Positions 60,450-64,000 of a DNA stretch of 64,000 bases are shown in pieces. Source of the stretch: Aeoliella mucimassa (GTDB taxonomy: Bacteria > Planctomycetota > Planctomycetia > Pirellulales > Lacipirellulaceae); assembly GCF_007748035.1 (NCBI RefSeq), contig NZ_CP036278.1:2356001-2420000 (forward strand). The letters run 5' to 3'. The notes below the pieces were generated by a model, which was given only the letters and a program-made list of their open reading frames with translations, was not told where the DNA came from and made no database searches. A program made the translations under genes and the position numbers. Each line of letters opens with the position of its first letter. Within the stretch, counting starts at the first letter, position 1.

Positions 60450-60521
60450 AGCAACAAAGGGGGGCAAAAGGCAAAAATTAGAAATCAAAAACCGACGAGC
60501 CTGCTCGCCGCCGAACTGCCG

Positions 60522-61694
60522 CTACTGGGCGTCGCTAATCGCTTCGATCAACCGATCGAGATCCTCTGTCGTATTATAAGCATGCGGGCTGATCCGTAGC
60601 TTCCCTGCCCGGCAACTCAGCACGATGTTTCGCTCGATGCACTGCTCGCGAACCTTTACCGGATCGCGGCCAGGAAGCTCGAAATAAACGATGCCCGAAC
60701 GGTGCTCGCCATTTCGATGCTGCTTGTCGCGGTTGTTGGTAATCACCGCACCTGCCGAAGCCAGCCGCTCGCAGGCCAGGTCGGTGTAGTCCAGCACTCG
60801 CTCCGACATGGCCTCGGCGCCGACCTGATTGAGCAACTTGAGGCTCTGGCCCATGGCCATGGTGCCGCACATGTTCCAACCGCCGCCGGCAAAGCGGGCA
60901 GCGTTGGGTTTGAAATCGAGTTCGATATGACCGTAATCAAAAGGATTCGCTACGCTGTTCCAACCAACGTTAATCGGCCGCAGCTTCTCAATGTGCTCCT
61001 GCTTGATATAGGCAAACCCAATACCCTCGGGACCCAGCAACCACTTTTGCCCACCAGTTGCCAGAAAATCGATATGCACCTTCGACACATCAATCGGAAA
61101 GACGCCGAGCGCCTGAATGGCGTCGAGGTTGAACAGGATCGACCGCTCGCGACAGAACTGGCTCATCTTCGCCAGATCGATGCGGTAGCCGGTTCGGTAG
61201 CCGACCCAACTGACCGAGATCAAGCGGGTGCGGCTGTCGCAGGCTTCGGCGAGAGCGTCGTAGTCGATGATACCGTTGTCGGACACGATGCGCCGGCACT
61301 CGACCCCACGCGACTCCAAGTGCATCCACGGGTACAGGTTGGTGGGAAACTCGTCTTCGAGCGTCACCAGGTTATCCCCCTCGCGCCAGTCGAGCCCTTC
61401 GGAAACCAGATTGATTCCGTAGGTGGTGCTCGGCGTGAAGGTAATCTCGTCGCGCGAGGCGCCGATCATCTCGGCCGCGGCGTCGCGGGCCTCTTCGGCC
61501 TGGTTCAGCCATTCGAGCCAGTGCACGTTGCCCACCTGAGTCGACTTATTCGCGTAGTCCACAATGGTCTGGGCGGTTTGGCGAGGAAGGGGCGACAGCG
61601 CGGCGTGGTCGAAATACGCCATCTGGCGGCTGGGCTCCATCGCTTCGCAGAGCAGTGCCAGCGGATCGTTTGTAGTGGTTGGTTCGGTTGTCAT
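60522..61694 (-). CDS. Class V aminotransferase-fold PLP enzyme
   Basis: 390 aa with the class V aminotransferase/cysteine desulfurase fold: FDHAALSPLPRQTAQTIVDY, FTPSTTYGINLVSEGLDW, the Asp in ILFNLDAIQALGVFPIDV, and the Schiff-base lysine in FLATGGQKWLLGPEGIGF. The product could be a desulfurase, selenocysteine lyase or isopenicillin-epimerase-like enzyme; the desulfurase Cys loop is not clear. The substrate is unassigned. It is probably co-transcribed with coaD. Confidence 0.85.
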   Translation of the reverse strand: MTTEPTTTNDPLALLCEAMEPSRQMAYFDHAALSPLPRQTAQTIVDYANKSTQVGNVHWLEWLNQAEEARDAAAEMIGASRDEITFTPSTTYGINLVSEGLDWREGDNLVTLEDEFPTNLYPWMHLESRGVECRRIVSDNGIIDYDALAEACDSRTRLISVSWVGYRTGYRIDLAKMSQFCRERSILFNLDAIQALGVFPIDVSKVHIDFLATGGQKWLLGPEGIGFAYIKQEHIEKLRPINVGWNSVANPFDYGHIELDFKPNAARFAGGGWNMCGTMAMGQSLKLLNQVGAEAMSERVLDYTDLACERLASAGAVITNNRDKQHRNGEHRSGIVYFELPGRDPVKVREQCIERNIVLSCRAGKLRISPHAYNTTEDLDRLIEAISDAQ

Positions 61695-61789
61695 ATCAAA
61701 AAGTTGGTCATGCGGGATTACGTGGTATGCTGGGATTGTATGCCATTATCCCTTTCTACACGAGCGACCCATTCGCCCGCCTTTCGATC

Positions 61790-63007
61790 ATGAATGCCAT
61801 AAAACTCCAGTACTTTCTCGTTCTCTTTAGCTGCTTCGCCAGCTCCATCGGTCATGCGCAGTCGCTCAGCAATTGGGAACAATTGTGCGACTTGATGGTC
61901 GACGAAGAGGTGGCCGGCGCCGGCATTGAGAACGAGCGGGTCATCGCGGCCATCCGCCGCACGCCGCGTCACGAGTTTGTGCCCCGCGCCCAACGCGCCC
62001 GGGCCTACTACGACATGGCGTTGCCGATTGGCTCGCAGCAAACGATTTCGCCGCCGTTTATCGTGGCGTACATGACCGAGCAGATCGACCCGCAACCTAC
62101 GGACCGCGTGCTCGAAATCGGCACTGGCTCCGGCTACCAGGCGGCAGTGCTGAGCCCGTTGGTCAAAGACGTTTACTCGATCGAAATCGTCCCCGAACTG
62201 GGCAGGACCGCCGCGAAGACGCTCAAGCGATTGAAGTACGACAACGTGCACACGAAGATCGGCGACGGATTTCAGGGTTGGAAAGAACATGCCCCGTTCG
62301 ACAAGATCATCGTCACCTGTTCGCCAGAGAAGGTCCCTGATCCCCTCGTCGAACAGCTTGCCGAAGGTGGGTTGATGATCGTGCCGGTCGGCGAACGCTA
62401 CCAGCAGAACCTGTACTTGTTCCGCAAACGCGAAGGGGAGCTTCAGTCCGAAGCCCTGCGGGCGACGCTGTTCGTTCCGATGACCGGCACCGCCGAGGAC
62501 CAGCGACAACTGCAGCCCGACCCCACCCGCCCAGAGGTAGCCAACGGCAGCTTCGAAACCGTGGTCGGCGAGAAAGAGCTTCCCGAAGGCTGGCACTACT
62601 TGCGTCAGGCGACGGTCATCGAGAACTCGGCCGACGCGGCCGACGGCCAGCGGTACATCCATTTCGCAAATGAGGAACCAGGCCGCGGTTGCCGTGCCCT
62701 GCAGGGGTTTGCCATCGACGGTCGCGAGGTCTCGAAGCTGTCGGTCAAGTTCCACATCCGCGGCAAGTCGATCCGCCCAGGGCAGGATCGCAACCAATGG
62801 CCGTATGTCGCGATCACGTTCTACGACAAGCGTCGCAGGATGCTAGCCACCGAGGCGATTGGTCCCTATCGCGATTCATTCGAGTGGATTCATGTGCTGC
62901 GCGACATCGAAGTTCCGGTTCACAGCCGCGAGGCGATCATCCGCATCGGCCTGCTCGGCGCGACCGGCGAGCTCGATCTCGACGGCATCGAAGTGTCGGC
63001 GGAGTGA
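61790..63007 (+). CDS. pcm: Exported protein-L-isoaspartate O-methyltransferase fused to a C-terminal domain
   Basis: 405 aa from the ATG at 61790 (MNAIKLQYFLVLFSCFASSI), a signal peptide cut near GHAQ. Residues about 30-225 are PCM: GSQQTISPPFIVAYMTEQ and the SAM site VLEIGTGSGYQAAVLSPL, used to methylate isoaspartyl residues for repair. The remaining about 170 residues form a separate beta domain (YLRQATVIENSADAADGQRY ... FHIRGKSIRPG ... RIGLLGATGELDLDGIEVS) that resembles carbohydrate-binding modules. So PCM acts outside the cytoplasm here, perhaps on aged envelope proteins. Confidence 0.85.
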   Translation: MNAIKLQYFLVLFSCFASSIGHAQSLSNWEQLCDLMVDEEVAGAGIENERVIAAIRRTPRHEFVPRAQRARAYYDMALPIGSQQTISPPFIVAYMTEQIDPQPTDRVLEIGTGSGYQAAVLSPLVKDVYSIEIVPELGRTAAKTLKRLKYDNVHTKIGDGFQGWKEHAPFDKIIVTCSPEKVPDPLVEQLAEGGLMIVPVGERYQQNLYLFRKREGELQSEALRATLFVPMTGTAEDQRQLQPDPTRPEVANGSFETVVGEKELPEGWHYLRQATVIENSADAADGQRYIHFANEEPGRGCRALQGFAIDGREVSKLSVKFHIRGKSIRPGQDRNQWPYVAITFYDKRRRMLATEAIGPYRDSFEWIHVLRDIEVPVHSREAIIRIGLLGATGELDLDGIEVSAE

Positions 63008-63317
63008 AAAAAGCTTCATAAAATCGCACTTTTTATCTCGACAGACCAAACCTCGTGGATTTCCCACCCAGCACAATCGGCTTTACCACTCTGACCCGCG
63101 GTTTTTACGCTATTTGCTTGATTTGAAGCAATCAACTGGTATTCTTAGTTGTCTTTGTGGGGGCACTGTGCCTGGCGCGAATCGCTAACCCGTGAAGCGT
63201 TTGGGTAAAAATTCCAGCGACTCAGTTCGAGCCGCGGCGCTACACTACCGTGACCTCCGCCCTAAGCACGGTTTTGGTTTTTGATTCGACAGGTGAAACA
63301 GGGAGTACCAATTCGTT
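63008..63317. other. Spacer before the TIGR03000 gene
   Basis: No gene is seen. It is relatively A+T-rich after 63010 and should hold the promoter of the downstream gene. Confidence 0.4.
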
Positions 63318-64000
63318 ATGAAGCAGATCACCACCGCGTTCGCTCTCATTGCAATGCTCGCACTGGCTGGCCAGTCCGATGCATTCTGGGGATGTCATGG
63401 TTGCTACGGCTCGACCGGCAGCTATGGATCCTACGGTAGTTACGGCCGTACCTACACGGTTTCGTATGGCTCGTCTGGTAGCTATGGCTCGACCGGCTCC
63501 TACGGTAGCTACGGTTGCTCGGGTTGCTATGGCCACTATGGCTTGCTGGCTCGTATTCACGATCGTATTGCCGCCCGTCGCGCTGCACGTAGTTGCTATG
63601 GCTGCTACGGCTGCAGTGGCTACACCGTGTCGTATGGCTGCAGTGGATGCTATGGCTGCAGCGGCTCGTATGGCTCGTCTGGTAGCTACGGAACTTACAG
63701 CACACCGACCTACATCGAAACCACGACTTCCGATTGTGGTTGCGCCGACAACACGCCGGCCACCAAGTACGAGTCGTACGCTTCGACCACCACCGGCAGC
63801 GGCACCCTTCGCGTGGAAGTTCCCGCCGATGCCAAGGTGTACGTGAACGACTACCTGACCACCAGCACCGGCACCGAGCGTCAGTTCGTGTCGCACGGTC
63901 TTGAAGCTGGTCGCAGCTACTCGTACGACGTACGCGTCGAGTACGAGCGTAACGGCGAAACCGTGACCGAGTCGAAGCAGATCACGCTCATCGCCGGTGG
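63318..64000 (+). CDS. TIGR03000-type Gly/Tyr/Cys-rich secreted protein (partial)
   Basis: The ATG at 63318 opens MKQITTAFALIAMLALAGQS, a signal peptide. Next comes a long Gly/Ser/Tyr/Cys-rich stretch (CHGCYGSTGSYGSYG and YGCYGCSGYTVSYGCSGCYG) with a basic patch, HDRIAARRAARS. From about residue 155 comes a domain reading GTLRVEVPADAKVYVNDYLT and TSTGTERQFVSHGLEAGRSY, the TIGR03000 pattern of planctomycete secreted proteins. The gene runs off the right edge. The Cys/Tyr-rich region suggests a cross-linked surface layer or matrix protein. Confidence 0.85.
   Translation, partial: MKQITTAFALIAMLALAGQSDAFWGCHGCYGSTGSYGSYGSYGRTYTVSYGSSGSYGSTGSYGSYGCSGCYGHYGLLARIHDRIAARRAARSCYGCYGCSGYTVSYGCSGCYGCSGSYGSSGSYGTYSTPTYIETTTSDCGCADNTPATKYESYASTTTGSGTLRVEVPADAKVYVNDYLTTSTGTERQFVSHGLEAGRSYSYDVRVEYERNGETVTESKQITLIAG

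Noticed and set aside
1-64000. CRISPR arrays
   Set aside because: No regularly spaced identical repeats of 25-40 bp are visible; repeats in the giant gene are protein-domain repeats with divergent DNA.

Overview
The window looks like a chromosome segment of a planctomycete, most likely of the Pirellulales type. The evidence is the set of planctomycete signatures: a giant surface protein with an LEPR-XLL-like N-terminus, a DUF1559 prepilin-like protein with a tiny lipoprotein beside it, PEP-CTERM proteins carrying dockerin repeats, a TIGR03000-type Gly/Tyr/Cys-rich secreted protein, a membrane Ser/Thr kinase, two csrA genes and a secreted isoaspartate methyltransferase. This assignment is inference from gene families; no 16S gene is present.

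Positions 1-8760 (all minus strand) are a phage-derived element. Read in transcription order it has an XRE regulator fused to an NTF2-like domain, a short ORF that may be an integrase tail, an unknown 306-aa protein, two excisionase-type HTH proteins, a DnaB-N/RecA-like replication ATPase with tightly coupled small genes, a prohead-protease-like protein, small unknowns, a tape-measure-like protein and a terminase-small-subunit-like HTH protein cut by the window edge. A bare 700-bp stretch separates it from a 3507-aa cadherin-like/PKD/cohesin/dockerin surface protein (9465-19988).

Positions 20300-34900 hold mixed housekeeping genes: an M29 aminopeptidase and a SelA-like protein lacking the PLP lysine, two YbjQ proteins and a PrsW protease, a CbbX/SpoVK-type AAA ATPase, an orphan NarL-type regulator, a TIM-barrel isomerase, arfB, a UVR-motif protein, two csrA genes flanking a large lipoprotein hydrolase, and an M24 peptidase. 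Positions 35085-42170 hold a multi-TM Ser/Thr kinase, leuC-leuD with a secreted propeller-like protein overlapping leuD, a TPR protein, and a PSP1 (RicT-like) Cys-rich protein divergent from bioB, which is followed by a clear terminator.

Positions 42600-44582 are a scar of a lost mobile element: an IS5-family (IS903-like) insertion without target duplication joins a broken unknown gene to a tyrosine-recombinase fragment lacking its catalytic domain, next to tRNA-Arg(UCU). Then come gltA, the DUF1559 protein and its lipoprotein, an alkaline-phosphatase-fold/TPR protein coupled to a PEP-CTERM/dockerin protein, a second PEP-CTERM protein, and a matrixin-like protease with dockerin and a PEP-CTERM-like end.

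The right part has a secreted propeller-like protein, ppsR (PEP synthase regulator) preceded by a strongly structured leader or ncRNA candidate, a Pmp3/YqaE membrane peptide, a truncated P-loop kinase, a CobA-HemD fusion, a trypsin-like protease with a C-terminal membrane segment, coaD, a class V aminotransferase-fold enzyme, a secreted PCM fusion, and the start of a TIGR03000 protein that runs off the window. The least ordinary parts are the phage-derived element, the cohesin/dockerin/PEP-CTERM surface set, the lysine-less SelA homologue, the IS deletion scar and the structured RNA candidate upstream of ppsR.
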